This document shows positions 42,099 through 52,056 of a DNA stretch of 57,718 bases, piece after piece (position 1 is the first letter of the stretch; each line of letters opens with the position of its first letter). The position numbers were made by a program, and so were the translations under genes. This DNA is from an uncultured Clostridia bacterium (GTDB taxonomy: Bacteria > Bacillota > Clostridia > Oscillospirales > Oscillospiraceae): contig CAKNRQ010000009.1 in the NCBI GenBank assembly GCA_930990965.1, positions 1-57,718 of the forward strand, in the 5' to 3' direction. The notes beneath the pieces were generated by a model. That model searched no databases, was not told where the DNA came from, and saw only the letters and a program-made list of their open reading frames with translations.

Positions 42099-42787
42099 TA
42101 TGCCAATACGTGCTGCATCTGCGGCAGCAAAAACTCGTACATCCTGCGATGGCCTTCGACGCTGGGGTGTATGCCGTCCGCGGAGAAGAGGTCGTCGCCA
42201 TACACGCGCCGGTAGAGGAAGGCGCTGCGCACGTCGAGCACGGGCACATTCCGCTCGGCCGCCACACGCATTACGGCGAGGTTGTACATCTCGTTCCAGT
42301 GCTCTATGCTGTCCGTCGAACCCAGAAAGCGCATGAGCTGCTCGGGGTCGGAGCGCTTGGAGAACCAGTTGAAGTAGCGTCTGCCGAACACGGGTATGAG
42401 GTTGAGAGCTATCGGGCGGCTGCCCAGGGAGATTATTTTGTCGAGTACGCGGGCGTAACAGTCTACAAAGCGGTCAATGGGAGTGTTGCAGTCGTGCTGC
42501 GCCTCCGGGGTCTCGGCCACGGCGGGCCAGTCGAAGTCCGAGTCGTTCCCGCCGAGCATGACCAGGGTGTTGGGGCACTCGGCCACGTCTTTCTCATAGC
42601 GCGGCATGCGCTCGAGCGCCGCAGTGCTCGTACAGCCGAAACGGCTGTGATTGTGTACATCCAGGCCCAGCGCACCGGCCAGCAGGTTCACGAAGGAATC
42701 CCTGCACTTGACATAGCGCCCAGCCTCGCTCTTATAAACCACGCCGCCGGTTATCGAATCGCCTATTACACACATTAAGCCGCTCAT
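42098..42787 (-). CDS. SGNH/GDSL-family hydrolase
   Basis: Esterase/lipase-fold hydrolase of 229 residues without a signal peptide. The four blocks are present: GDSITGG (nucleophile Ser near the N terminus), RFGCTS, MLGGNDSDFD, and SADGIHPSVEGH (catalytic Asp and His). GAGGGG precedes ATG 42787. It is monocistronic. The substrate (acyl ester on lipid, sugar or wall polymer) is unknown. Confidence 0.88.
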   Translation of the reverse strand: MSGLMCVIGDSITGGVVYKSEAGRYVKCRDSFVNLLAGALGLDVHNHSRFGCTSTAALERMPRYEKDVAECPNTLVMLGGNDSDFDWPAVAETPEAQHDCNTPIDRFVDCYARVLDKIISLGSRPIALNLIPVFGRRYFNWFSKRSDPEQLMRFLGSTDSIEHWNEMYNLAVMRVAAERNVPVLDVRSAFLYRRVYGDDLFSADGIHPSVEGHRRMYEFLLPQMQHVLA

Positions 42788-42884
42788 CACGAACCCCTCG
42801 CTTCCACTGTGGTTTTCTTGTGCTCATTATAAGGTCGGGGGCACCATTTGTCAACTTAAATTTCTATTAACAACAAAAGAACTT

Positions 42885-44231
42885 TTAGTTACAACGATTC
42901 ATACTGTATGTGAACGTGCTGCCTTTGCCGGGAGCGCTATCGACGGCGAGCGAACCTCCGTGTACGTCGGATATCTGCCTGACAATCGAGAGGCCCAGCC
43001 CGCTGCCGCGATCAACGCCGCGGGAGGAGTCAGCCTGCCAGAAGCGATCCCAGATGTGAGGAAGGTCGGACTTGGATATGCCGATGCCGGTATCGGAGAC
43101 GCGCAGCACCGCGCGGCCGGAGTCTGAGGTGAGCGAGACTTTTACGCTGCCGCCCTCGGGAGTGTATTTGCAGGCGTTTTCCACCAGGTTTTGCACGAGG
43201 CGGCTCATGAGGCCGACGTCGATTTCAGCAAAGATGTTGGGGGCGACGTCTTTTTCAATGTCGAGCTCTTTGCCGCAGGCCCGCGCCGCCTCATCCGCGA
43301 CAACACCTACGAGCTCGGAGAAGTCGGCACGTTCTCGGTTTATGCTCTGCGTACCCTGGTCGAGACGGGTGAGGCCAAGCAACTGGTTTATGAGCGCGGA
43401 CATGCGCCGGCCCTGGCGCTCCACGACTTCAAGGCTCTCGCGGTAGTCCTCGACGGTTTTGTCGTTTTCACGCGCGTATTCGCATTCGGCGAGGATGATG
43501 GCGACAGGGGTGCGCAGCTCGTGCGAGGCGTCGCTTGCAAAGCGCTTTTCCGCGTTGAAGCTGCGCTCGAGCCGGTCGAACATGCGGTCGAAGGTGGCCG
43601 AGAGGCGGTGTATTTCGTCCCGGCCGCGCTGCAGGCCGATGCGCGCCGAGAGGTCGTCGCCGTCGCTTATGGCGTCTACGGTGTCTGTTATCTGGCGCAC
43701 GGGCTTGAAGGCGTGGCGGGCGATGAACCAGCCGACAACAGCGGTGATGACGACGAGTACGGGCAGGATGATGAGGGCGAGGATGGTTATGACGCGGGCG
43801 GCCGAAAAGTTGTTGTCAGCGTTGGTGAGGCCGCGCATCCAGACCTGGCCGCCGTCAGACTGTACGAGCAGGTCATATACCAGGTACGGCTCACCGTTCA
43901 CGGTTACGGAGCGTATTTCTCCATTCCGGAAGTCGCCCGAGCCGTCAAAGTTCTGCTCACCGGCCCCGCCGAGGAAACCGCCGTCGGTGTCGTAGACCTG
44001 GATATAGACCTTGTGGCGGTAGAGGTCCAGCTCGTCGAGTTCGAGACGGCCGTCATCAAACTCGATGTCGTCGAGTTCGTCATGGACCACATCCAGCAGA
44101 GTGCCCTCGGCGTTGCTGGACATCACACCGCGGCCGGCTATGAGTATGGTGCCCAGTACCAGAGCCACTATGAGCAGCATCATGAGCGTGAAGTATATTG
44201 TTACACGGGTTTTAATCGAAAGAAACCTCAT
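42885..44231 (-). CDS. HAMP-containing sensor histidine kinase
   Basis: A 448-residue membrane kinase. Helices at about 10-33 and 145-170 flank a 110-residue external domain rich in acidic residues (DVVHDELDDIEFDDG). Then come HAMP, the HisKA box with H237 (DASHELRTP) and the ATPase (NLVENACKYTPEGG, SDTGIGIS, GSGLGLSIV). It overlaps its regulator gene by four bases. An acidic external domain and a nearby PepSY protein hint at sensing of cations or envelope stress, which is inference. Confidence 0.92.
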   Translation of the reverse strand: MRFLSIKTRVTIYFTLMMLLIVALVLGTILIAGRGVMSSNAEGTLLDVVHDELDDIEFDDGRLELDELDLYRHKVYIQVYDTDGGFLGGAGEQNFDGSGDFRNGEIRSVTVNGEPYLVYDLLVQSDGGQVWMRGLTNADNNFSAARVITILALIILPVLVVITAVVGWFIARHAFKPVRQITDTVDAISDGDDLSARIGLQRGRDEIHRLSATFDRMFDRLERSFNAEKRFASDASHELRTPVAIILAECEYARENDKTVEDYRESLEVVERQGRRMSALINQLLGLTRLDQGTQSINRERADFSELVGVVADEAARACGKELDIEKDVAPNIFAEIDVGLMSRLVQNLVENACKYTPEGGSVKVSLTSDSGRAVLRVSDTGIGISKSDLPHIWDRFWQADSSRGVDRGSGLGLSIVRQISDVHGGSLAVDSAPGKGSTFTYSMNRCN

Positions 44232-44902
44232 TTTTCCTCCCGCAGCACCCAGCCCACTCCGCGCACGGTGTGGATTAGCTTCGTGTCAAAGTCGGCGTCT
44301 ATCTTGCGGCGCAGGTAACTCATGTACACGTCTACGACGTTAGTGCCGCCGTCCCAGTCGTAGTTCCAGACCTTGTTCTCTATGGCCTCGCGCGAGAGTA
44401 CGCTGCCCTTGTTGCGTATCAGGTAGTCGAGCACTGCGAACTCCTTGGCAGAGAGCTCTATCTTCGTGCCGGCGCGCTCCACGCTGTGCGCCGCTTCGTC
44501 CAGGCGCAGGTCACCGCAGGTGAACACGCTGGTCACCGCGCCCACGCTCTTGCGCGTCATGGCCCGGATGCGTGCGAGCAGCTCGTCGAAGGAGAAAGGT
44601 TTTATGAGGTAGTCATTGGCGCCCAGGTCCAGGCCTGTCACACGGTCAGATACCGCGTCGCGGGCGGTGAGGAAGAGCACGGGGGTGGTATCACCGTGCT
44701 CGCGCATGCGCCGCAGCGCCTCGAAGCCGTCGAGCCGCGGCATCATAACGTCGAAAATGGCCGCGTCGTATTCGGCTCCGGCCAGGTAGTCCAGCGCGTC
44801 GAGCCCGTCAAAACAGGCGTCGACACTGTAGCCCGCCGCGGTAAGGCGCTTGCAGATTATCCGGTTGAGGTCCCGTTCGTCCTCGACAACAAGTATGCGC
44901 AT
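44228..44902 (-). CDS. OmpR-family response regulator
   Basis: A 224-residue regulator with receiver (VEDERD, phosphoacceptor D51 in IFDVMMPRLDG, Lys in IKPFSF) and winged-helix DNA-binding domain ending VDVYMSYLRRKID and HTVRGVGWVL. ATG 44902 is chosen, with AGGGTGAAGGA upstream; the in-frame extension to 44977 reaches past it without a ribosome site. It forms an operon with the kinase and diverges from the PepSY gene. Confidence 0.94.
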   Translation of the reverse strand: MRILVVEDERDLNRIICKRLTAAGYSVDACFDGLDALDYLAGAEYDAAIFDVMMPRLDGFEALRRMREHGDTTPVLFLTARDAVSDRVTGLDLGANDYLIKPFSFDELLARIRAMTRKSVGAVTSVFTCGDLRLDEAAHSVERAGTKIELSAKEFAVLDYLIRNKGSVLSREAIENKVWNYDWDGGTNVVDVYMSYLRRKIDADFDTKLIHTVRGVGWVLREEK

Positions 44903-45069
44903 TTCCTTCACCCTTTCAAAGCTATTATGCAGGAGTTTTCTTAGAGATATATTAAAATGTTGCCGCGGTTTTGCCAATAGGAAATTTCAAAAACTTTAAT
45001 GAGGCTCTAATGTTTGCATGGCAGAATGTGCTCACAGACAAGAAAGTTTTAAATCAGGAGGATACGCAT

Positions 45070-45381
45070 TTGAAAAAGAAAACGCTCATTATAATAATCG
45101 TGGCAGCCGTGCTGATTGCGGCCCTTGTCATCGGGCTGGTATGGTACTTCGTCTGGAACGACAGCGCGTATATCGGACGCGACGCCGCCGAGGCCGCAGC
45201 ACTCGCGGACGCGGGCTTTGCCGAGAACGAAGTGCAGAGGCTCAGAAGCGAATTTGAGCGCGACGACGGGCTGGTGTACTACGATGTGAGCTTTGTGCAG
45301 GGTGCAACGGAATACGAATATGTCATAGACCCCAATACCGCCGCGGTGCTGCATATGCAGACCGAGAGCGTGTACGATTAA
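45070..45381 (+). CDS. Membrane-anchored PepSY-domain protein
   Basis: A 103-residue protein: Lys-rich start, one helix (about residues 6-28), and an extracytoplasmic PepSY domain (GRDAAEAAALADAGF, YYDVSFVQGATEYEYVID). TTG 45070 is the start, with AGGAGG seven bases upstream. PepSY domains are found in protease inhibitors and envelope proteins. The divergent position next to a two-component system suggests regulation by it or feedback on the kinase. Confidence 0.85.
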   Translation: MKKKTLIIIIVAAVLIAALVIGLVWYFVWNDSAYIGRDAAEAAALADAGFAENEVQRLRSEFERDDGLVYYDVSFVQGATEYEYVIDPNTAAVLHMQTESVYD

Positions 45382-45396
45382 TATAGGAAAAAGCCG

Positions 45397-45424
45397 GAGG
45401 GCGCCTGCATGGCGCCCTCTCTTT
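45397..45424 (+). terminator. Terminator after the PepSY gene
   Basis: A nine-base perfect stem GAGGGCGCC and complement with loop TGCAT, followed by TCTTT. Confidence 0.8.
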
Positions 45425-45474
45425 GCATATATTCAGAACGCCGGATTCTTATTTACAATCAGTGGTATTTCCCG

Positions 45475-45503
45475 TTGAAATGTTCAACGAAGGATGTTAT
45501 ACT
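45475..45503 (+). promoter_or_regulatory. Transketolase promoter
   Basis: TTGAAA, 17-base spacer, TATACT (45498-45503), about 50 bases before the start codon. Confidence 0.75.
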
Positions 45504-45554
45504 GAAACCAGCACATACTCTATGTTAACCATAAAAGCATAGGAGGAGGAAAAT

Positions 45555-46391
45555 ATGACTGTAAGAGAGCTGGAGCTCAAGGCGGCTAAGGGCCGTCTGC
45601 TGGGGCTTGAAATGGTCTACCGCGCCGCGAGCGGCCACATCGGCGGTTCGCTCTCCGCGATGGACGTGCTCACCGAGCTGTACTTCGAGGTTATGAAGGT
45701 GAACCCCGAAGCGCCGCACGACCCGGAGCGCGACCGCTTCGTTATGAGCAAGGGGCACTGCACGCCCGCGCTCTACCCCGTGCTCGCGCTGCGCGGGTAC
45801 TTCCCTGAGAGCGAACTGGAGCTGTTCCGCTCTATAAAGGGACACATGTCAGGCCACCCCGACATGGTACACGTTCCCGGAGTGGACATGTCCACGGGAT
45901 CGCTGGGACAGGGACTGGCCTGCGCCGGCGGCATGGCCCTGGCCGGTAAGGTCGACGGTAAGGACTACCGTGTCTACGCCCTCATGGGAGACGGCGAGAT
46001 CGAAGAGGGCGAGATCTGGGAGGCCGCCATGGCTATCCACAAGTACAAGCTCGACAACCTCTGCGGTATAGTCGACGTGAACGGGCTGCAGATAGACGGC
46101 GCCACCGCCGACGTCATGCCTTCCGAGCCGCTGGACGCCAAGTTCGCCGCCTTCGGCTGGCACGTCATAAAGGCCGACGGCCACGACTTCGAGAGTCTGC
46201 GTGCGGCCTTCAAGGAAGCCGCCGAGACCAAGGGACAGCCCAGCGTGATTCTGGCCAGGACCACGAAGGGCAAGGGTGTCTCCTTCATGGAGAACAACGC
46301 CGGTTGGCACGGCAAGGCACCCAACGCCGAGCAGTATGAGCAGGCCAGGGCCGAGCTTGTCGCCGCCATCGAGAAACTGGAGGTGGAGTAA
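45555..46391 (+). CDS. Transketolase, N-terminal (TPP-binding) subunit
   Basis: First half of a two-gene transketolase (278 residues), the form common in clostridia and archaea. It binds thiamine diphosphate through GDGEIEEGEIWEAA and DVNGLQIDG; AASGHIGGSLS and MSKGHCTPALY are substrate-side motifs. AGGAGGAGG precedes the ATG. Its stop is directly followed by the second subunit's ATG. It moves two-carbon units in the pentose phosphate pathway. Confidence 0.95.
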   Translation: MTVRELELKAAKGRLLGLEMVYRAASGHIGGSLSAMDVLTELYFEVMKVNPEAPHDPERDRFVMSKGHCTPALYPVLALRGYFPESELELFRSIKGHMSGHPDMVHVPGVDMSTGSLGQGLACAGGMALAGKVDGKDYRVYALMGDGEIEEGEIWEAAMAIHKYKLDNLCGIVDVNGLQIDGATADVMPSEPLDAKFAAFGWHVIKADGHDFESLRAAFKEAAETKGQPSVILARTTKGKGVSFMENNAGWHGKAPNAEQYEQARAELVAAIEKLEVE

Positions 46392-47342
46392 ATGGCTGAA
46401 AAGATTGCTACCCGCGCCGCTTACGGCGAGGAGATAACCGCGCTGGCCGAAAAGTATCCCGAGCTCGTCCTGCTCGACGCCGACCTCTCCAGCGCCACTC
46501 AGAGTAAAATTTTTGCCGCTAAGTACCCCGACCGCTTCTTTAACATGGGCATAGCCGAGGCAGATATGATGGGCTTCGCCGCCGGCCTGGCCACCTGCGG
46601 CAAGAAACCTTTCGCCAACTCCTTCGCCATGTTCACCGCGGGCAGGGCCTGGGAGCAGGTGCGCAACTCCATCGCTTACCCCCACCTGAACGTCAAGTGC
46701 GTCGGCTCCCACGGCGGCCTCTCCGTCGGTGAGGACGGAGCCACCCACCAGTGCGTGGAGGACATAGCCCTCATGAGCGCCATCCCCGGCATGATGGTTG
46801 TCAACCCCTGCGACGGCCCTGAGATGCGCCTTGCGGTCCGCGCGCTCGTCGAGTACGACGGCCCGGCCTATCTGCGCCTCGGCCGCATGGCTGTGGACAG
46901 CGTCACCGACGAGACCCCGGGTTACAAGTTTGAGCTCGGCAAGGCCGCCATGCTGCGCGACGGCAGCGACGTAACGCTCATCGCCACCGGACTCATGGTC
47001 CAGCGCGCCATGGCCGCAGCCAGAATGCTGGAGGAGAAGGGCGTAAGCGCCCGCGTGCTCGACATGCACACCATAAAGCCCCTAGACACCGAAGACGTCC
47101 TTGCCGCCGCGCGCGACACGGGCTGCATCGTCACCAGCGAGGAGCACAGCATCATGGGCGGCCTGGGCAGCGCCGTGGCCGCTTACCTGGCTGAGACTTG
47201 CCCCGTCCCCGTTGTGCGCCACGGCGTTAACGACGAGTTCGGCCGTTCCGGCAAGGCCCTCGAAGTGCTCGAGCACTACGGCCTCACCGCCGAGGTCATG
47301 GCCGAAAAGGCGCTCAAGGCCATCGAGCTGAAGAAGACCTGA
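46392..47342 (+). CDS. Transketolase, C-terminal subunit
   Basis: Second half (316 residues) with the pyrimidine-binding domain (FFNMGIAEADMMGFAAGLA, including the catalytic Glu) and the C-terminal transketolase domain (SEEHSIMGGLGSAVA). It works as a complex with the product of 45555-46391. GGAGGTGGAG precedes the ATG. Confidence 0.95.
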   Translation: MAEKIATRAAYGEEITALAEKYPELVLLDADLSSATQSKIFAAKYPDRFFNMGIAEADMMGFAAGLATCGKKPFANSFAMFTAGRAWEQVRNSIAYPHLNVKCVGSHGGLSVGEDGATHQCVEDIALMSAIPGMMVVNPCDGPEMRLAVRALVEYDGPAYLRLGRMAVDSVTDETPGYKFELGKAAMLRDGSDVTLIATGLMVQRAMAAARMLEEKGVSARVLDMHTIKPLDTEDVLAAARDTGCIVTSEEHSIMGGLGSAVAAYLAETCPVPVVRHGVNDEFGRSGKALEVLEHYGLTAEVMAEKALKAIELKKT

Positions 47343-47628
47343 GTTGTTAATTTAACCACAAACATTGTGACTCCCCGAGCTTTAAATTGTATACAACGAC
47401 GAAATTTGCTTCAAATTTTCGTTAGAAAGATGTATTGCAAGTCTCGCTTTGCTGCGCTAAAATAAAAACAACAAAGCTGATGCAAAGCACGGGAGAGAAA
47501 GAGGTGCGAAATTGCGGGTCGCTTCCCGCGTTTCGCACCGTTTTTTTGTTGCATTTGACCCTTGCGTTGTTAAAACGAATTAAAAGCGACCTGTGTGCAA
47601 AAACTAAACGAATGGGGAGGGGAACGTT
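47343..47628 (+). promoter_or_regulatory. glpP-glpK leader with promoter and conditional terminator
   Basis: Promoter TTGCAA (47435-47440), 17 bases, TAAAAT (47458-47463). About 35 bases into the RNA there is a two-tier terminator: outer arms GGTGCGAAA/TTTCGCACC (47503-47511, 47531-47539), inner GCGGG/CCCGC, then seven T residues (47541-47547). It sits 80 bases ahead of glpP. GlpP-type proteins bind such leaders and allow read-through when glycerol-3-phosphate is present; that mechanism is known from Bacillus and inferred here. Confidence 0.75.
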
Positions 47629-48204
47629 GTGAACGCACGACTGGAGTTCTTTGAGGACGAGCCTATCATTGCCGCTGTAAAGAGTGAGGAGCAGCTTATG
47701 AGGGCGATAGCATCCGACTGCAACGTCATCTTTTTCCTGTTCGGAAACATCTGCAACATCTCATCTCTTGTGCAGCGTGTAGCCGACGCCGGGAAGCATG
47801 CTATGGTGCACGTGGATCTCATAAACGGCCTGGCGGCCAAGGAGATCGCGGCAGACTTCATACGCAGCTATACGAAGGCAGACGGCGTCATCAGCACGAA
47901 GCCGCAGCTACTGCGTCACGCGCGCGAAGTGGGGCTCATAACGGTGCTGCGAGTGTTTGTCCTGGACAGCATGGCCCTGGACAACATAGATAAGCTCCGT
48001 TCGGCCTGCAATCCGGACTTCCTGGAGCTGGTGCCGGGCATAGCGCCCAAGGTCATACAGCTCGTGCATTCGCTCTACCGCACGCCTATAATTGCGGGCG
48101 GGCTGATACGCGATAAGGAGGACACCATGAGCGCGCTGAGCGCGGGGGCGTTGAGTATCTCCACGTCCTGTGAGGCGGCGTGGAAAGAGATGGGGGTGAG
48201 CTGA
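47629..48204 (+). CDS. glpP: Glycerol uptake operon antiterminator
   Basis: RNA-binding antiterminator of 191 residues (TIM-barrel-like fold) that responds to glycerol-3-phosphate. Family motifs: VHVDLINGLAAKEIAADFI, DGVISTKPQLLRHA, LELVPGIAPKVI and IIAGGLIRDKED. GTG 47629 is preceded by GGGGAGGGGA. It stands directly upstream of glycerol kinase and downstream of a leader terminator, which makes an autoregulated glycerol operon. Confidence 0.93.
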   Translation: MNARLEFFEDEPIIAAVKSEEQLMRAIASDCNVIFFLFGNICNISSLVQRVADAGKHAMVHVDLINGLAAKEIAADFIRSYTKADGVISTKPQLLRHAREVGLITVLRVFVLDSMALDNIDKLRSACNPDFLELVPGIAPKVIQLVHSLYRTPIIAGGLIRDKEDTMSALSAGALSISTSCEAAWKEMGVS

Positions 48205-48248
48205 ACCGCCGGAGGGCGGCAAATAAGTAACGGAAAGGAAGTACGCAA

Positions 48249-49739
48249 ATGAAGTACATAATGGCCTTGGATCAGGGCACAACGAGCTGCCGCTGCATAA
48301 TTTTTGAACACGACGGAACCATAAAATCCCTGGCGCAAAAGGAGTTCACGCAGTACTATCCGCAGCCGGGCTGGGTCGAGCACGACGCGCAGGAGATATG
48401 GGACACGACGCTTGAGGTCGCGCGTATTGCTATGCTCAAGCAGAAGATTTCGGCCCGTGACATAGCTGGCATAGGCATCACCAACCAGCGTGAGACTACT
48501 ATTGTCTGGGACAAAAACACGGGCAAACCGGTGTATAACGCCATCGTGTGGCAGTGCCGTCGCACCAGCGAGATGGTGGACGCGCTCATCGAAGGCGGCT
48601 GCGGCGACATGATACGCGCCAAGACGGGGCTGGTGCCGGATGCGTATTTCTCCGCGACGAAGCTCAAGTGGATACTGGACAACGTCCCGGGCGTGCGTGA
48701 GCGCGCCGAGGCTGGAGAGCTCTACTTCGGCACGGTTGACTCCTGGCTGATCTGGAAGCTGACGGGCGGTATGGCGCATGTGACGGACTACACAAACGCC
48801 TCGCGCACCATGCTCTTCGACATACACCGGCTGTGCTGGGACGACGAGCTGCTCGAGCTGCTGGACATACCCAAGTGCATGCTGCCGGAGGTGCGGCCCT
48901 CGAGCCAGGTCTACGGCTGGTCTCAGTACGAGCTGCTGGGCGGCGAGATACCCGTCTGCGGCGCGGCGGGCGACCAGCAGAGCGCGCTGTTCGGCCAGTG
49001 CTGCTTTGAGCCGGGCGACGTCAAAAACACCTATGGGACTGGCTGCTTCCTGCTGATGAACACGGGCAGCGAGCCGGTGATGAGCCGCAACGGGCTGCTC
49101 ACGACGATAGCGGCCACGCTCCCGGGCCAGGTGCAGTACGCGCTGGAGGGCAGCGTTTTCACCGCGGGTGCGGCGATTCAGTGGCTGCGCGACGAGCTGG
49201 GCGTGATATCCAGCGCCGCGGAGTCGCAGGAGTACGCCGAGAGCGTATCTGATACGGCGGGAGTGTATGTGGTCCCGGCGTTTACGGGACTGGGCGCTCC
49301 GTATTGGAACCAGTACGCGCGCGGCATGATAACGGGCCTGACGCGCGGGTTTTCAAGGGCGCATCTGGTGCGCGCGACGCTGGAGAGCATCGCATACCAG
49401 ACCTATGATATCTGCCAGGCGATGGAGAACGACGCGCTTGTTCCGCTGACGCGGCTCAAGGTAGACGGCGGCGCCTCGGCGAACAGTTTCCTGATGCAGT
49501 TCCAGAGTGACCTGCTGGGTGCGGACGTGGTACGGCCCGAGTGCATAGAGACGACGGCGCTCGGCGCGGCGTATCTGGCCGGGCTCGCGGTCGGGTTCTG
49601 GAGCAGCCTCGACGACGTGCGCGCGAGCTGGGAGACGGAAAAAGTGTTCATCCCGGAGATGAGCGAGGAGAGACGCTCAAATCTCCTGACCGGCTGGCGC
49701 CACGCAGTAAAAACCGCCCTGGACTGGACGGAAGATTGA
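48249..49739 (+). CDS. glpK: Glycerol kinase
   Basis: Phosphorylates glycerol to sn-glycerol-3-phosphate. A 496-residue FGGY kinase with [14 protein letters not shown] at the start, [39 protein letters not shown] and [14 protein letters not shown]. Length and motifs are complete. GGAAAGGAAG precedes ATG 48249. The product links to the G1P dehydrogenase gene a short way downstream only through general glycerophosphate metabolism. Confidence 0.97.
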   Translation: MKYIMALDQGTTSCRCIIFEHDGTIKSLAQKEFTQYYPQPGWVEHDAQEIWDTTLEVARIAMLKQKISARDIAGIGITNQRETTIVWDKNTGKPVYNAIVWQCRRTSEMVDALIEGGCGDMIRAKTGLVPDAYFSATKLKWILDNVPGVRERAEAGELYFGTVDSWLIWKLTGGMAHVTDYTNASRTMLFDIHRLCWDDELLELLDIPKCMLPEVRPSSQVYGWSQYELLGGEIPVCGAAGDQQSALFGQCCFEPGDVKNTYGTGCFLLMNTGSEPVMSRNGLLTTIAATLPGQVQYALEGSVFTAGAAIQWLRDELGVISSAAESQEYAESVSDTAGVYVVPAFTGLGAPYWNQYARGMITGLTRGFSRAHLVRATLESIAYQTYDICQAMENDALVPLTRLKVDGGASANSFLMQFQSDLLGADVVRPECIETTALGAAYLAGLAVGFWSSLDDVRASWETEKVFIPEMSEERRSNLLTGWRHAVKTALDWTED

Positions 49740-49818
49740 GAGATTAAAACAAAACATACAAGCATTTTGGGAGATGGAGAGAAGAGAAATTTGCTTGGGG
49801 TAAAAAGGAGGGGAAACA

Positions 49819-51951
49819 ATGGATAAATGCATGCCAACGAAATTGTATAAAAGAATTGCAGCTATACTTTTTATAATTATAATAGTTAGCAGCTTTTTTG
49901 CATATTTGATAGAATCATCTGGTGGAAGAATTCAAATTATAGATGTAAAATTTGACACTCGCGGTGCGGTGCAAGATGCTGATTTATACATACCAGTTGG
50001 AACAAGCGATCGGGATAGTCTGCCATGTATTGTGCTTTCTCACGGTGGAGGATGTACAAATGGCGTTATGAAAGGTGTAGCACAGGAAATAGCTCGACGA
50101 GGCATTGTGGTTCTCAATGTAAGTTCGTACGGCGCTGGACTTTCTGGGCAACCCATGTACGATGAAGATGGGAACGGCGTTGAGGGAATGGCGGTGGAAT
50201 CCCAAGGATTGTGGGATGCCGTAAATTATGTACGGACACTAAAATATGTTGATCAAACACGAATAGCTATTGGTGGACACTCTCAGGGAGCATATAGAAG
50301 TGCAGCAGTTGCAAAAAATGATTGCCAATACTATACCCTTAATGATCTGTGCATCAATATCATGTACAATGAATTCGGGATCGAGTTCACGGAGGAACAA
50401 ATTACTCAGAATGCTGATTCCCTGGCACAGGAAATGCTTGATGAAGAGCAGCTGGTTACATACAATATTCTTAGCAGTGAAGCAAAAGAGTGGTGGGATA
50501 CCAGAATAAAGGCCGTAGTCGCTTTTGGATCAGCTACGGCTGCTGTGACAAGTATGATGCAACCTCAGACAGTAAATGTTGCAGGATATGAGGTTGAGAG
50601 ATTTGTCCAGACCAATATATGTAATCTTGTCGGAAAGTGGGACCACAACTACCCGTTTATACAGAATGGTTTTGTTGAAGGCGAGACGTATTCAAACGAT
50701 TATTACCAAACTGGGGATACCTTGATTGAGAACACTTGGCTTCAACTGACTGATAGTGGAACGTCTATTCAACTTGGTACTATTAGCGATACATTCCCTT
50801 ATAGCAGTGAAGAGCTGCATAACGCCATAGAAAATCGCTCAACAAGGATACTGTTAGCGCCTGACAAGATTACGCATTCAGGAGAATTCATCTCGAATAG
50901 AGCGATATCTGATTTTGTTGATTATGTGACACAAGTTTTTGAATACAATAATGGACCTCTTGGGGGAGAAAATTCTGCCATTGATGCAGACAATATGATT
51001 TGGCTGTGGAGAGAGCTGCTTAATGCTCTTGCAATGCTTGCCATGATTGGGCTTATTGTTGCTCTCCTCGCATTGCTTAAAGAGACAAAGACATTTGCTG
51101 TTGTTGCTGTTGCTGAACCTAAAATAAGTACTTCCGGTTTTATAAGTAAAGCCCATAAATACGTGTATTACTTAATGACCGTGGTAGCAGCATTTGTGGC
51201 TTGTTATTGGGCAAATAATAAAATATTTGCACTATATAATACAAATAAATTCCTGCCCCAGGATGGAACTGCCCCTACGCTCTACGCATATTTGTTCTGG
51301 GTTGCGGTACTTTTGCTGGTAGTTATGTGTGTCAGTGCGCTTATAAGCAAAAAGCGTTGTGGCGTTACTGGCTTCGAAAATCTAGGCATTGCCATAAACA
51401 TAAAAAGAATAGTAAAAGCATTTTTGCTTGTTTTTCTACTTATGCTATGCGGGTACCTTACTCTGGCAATAATAGAATATTGGTTCAATCAGGATTATCG
51501 TCTATGGATGTGTGTGTTTACTGAACTACAGCCTCTGCATTGGGCACACATGGTCAAATACTTTGTTATGATGGTACCTCTCTACTTCGTAATAAGTATG
51601 TCTGTCAATTTCGGCGATAATAGAGAAAGACCAAAGCATCCTGTTTTGTCTCTTGCAGTTATAATAGTTGTTGGCTCTCTTGGCGTATATTTGAACCATA
51701 TTATAAACAATATCGTCTTGTTTGCTAATGATGCTCCTAATATGTTTAGTGAGTTTACAATGAGCGGTGGATTGCTAATCTTTGTTCCGATTTCGATTTA
51801 CATTGCTCGTCAAACTTATAGGCTGACTGGTTCAATCTGGACAGGAGCATTTCTTAACACTATATTAACTGCGTGGATGTGGACATCTGCCATATCGTGC
51901 ACGAATGTATATTGGGGAACCACCTTTATTGAGAAAGTGCTTGGTATTTAA
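49819..51951 (+). CDS. Alpha/beta-hydrolase fused to a multispanning membrane domain
   Basis: A 710-residue protein with clearly AT-rich codons, unlike all neighbours. After an N-terminal helix (about 12-32) comes an extracytoplasmic hydrolase domain: VLSHGGGCTNG, nucleophile elbow GGHSQGAYRSA and a late histidine in PDKITHSGEF. From about residue 400 to the end there are seven or so helices. Such hydrolase-membrane fusions occur in Firmicutes but have no clear function; the substrate and the role of the helices are unknown. AAAGGAGGGG precedes the ATG. It is likely a recent acquisition. Confidence 0.75.
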   Translation: MDKCMPTKLYKRIAAILFIIIIVSSFFAYLIESSGGRIQIIDVKFDTRGAVQDADLYIPVGTSDRDSLPCIVLSHGGGCTNGVMKGVAQEIARRGIVVLNVSSYGAGLSGQPMYDEDGNGVEGMAVESQGLWDAVNYVRTLKYVDQTRIAIGGHSQGAYRSAAVAKNDCQYYTLNDLCINIMYNEFGIEFTEEQITQNADSLAQEMLDEEQLVTYNILSSEAKEWWDTRIKAVVAFGSATAAVTSMMQPQTVNVAGYEVERFVQTNICNLVGKWDHNYPFIQNGFVEGETYSNDYYQTGDTLIENTWLQLTDSGTSIQLGTISDTFPYSSEELHNAIENRSTRILLAPDKITHSGEFISNRAISDFVDYVTQVFEYNNGPLGGENSAIDADNMIWLWRELLNALAMLAMIGLIVALLALLKETKTFAVVAVAEPKISTSGFISKAHKYVYYLMTVVAAFVACYWANNKIFALYNTNKFLPQDGTAPTLYAYLFWVAVLLLVVMCVSALISKKRCGVTGFENLGIAINIKRIVKAFLLVFLLMLCGYLTLAIIEYWFNQDYRLWMCVFTELQPLHWAHMVKYFVMMVPLYFVISMSVNFGDNRERPKHPVLSLAVIIVVGSLGVYLNHIINNIVLFANDAPNMFSEFTMSGGLLIFVPISIYIARQTYRLTGSIWTGAFLNTILTAWMWTSAISCTNVYWGTTFIEKVLGI

Positions 51952-52004
51952 CAATACTTGCAAAAAACCAAATACTATGGTAACGTTGTGATTGGTTGAG
52001 AGTT

Positions 52005-52035
52005 ACGCCCGGCGGCGATGAACCGTCGGGCGTTT
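52005..52035 (+). terminator. Terminator after the AT-rich gene
   Basis: Eleven-base arms (ACGCCCGGCGG with CCGTCGGGCGT), one of the pairs a G-U pair in plus-strand RNA, then TTTCT. Confidence 0.75.
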
Positions 52036-52056
52036 CTATTTGAAGGGAGACAAAAT

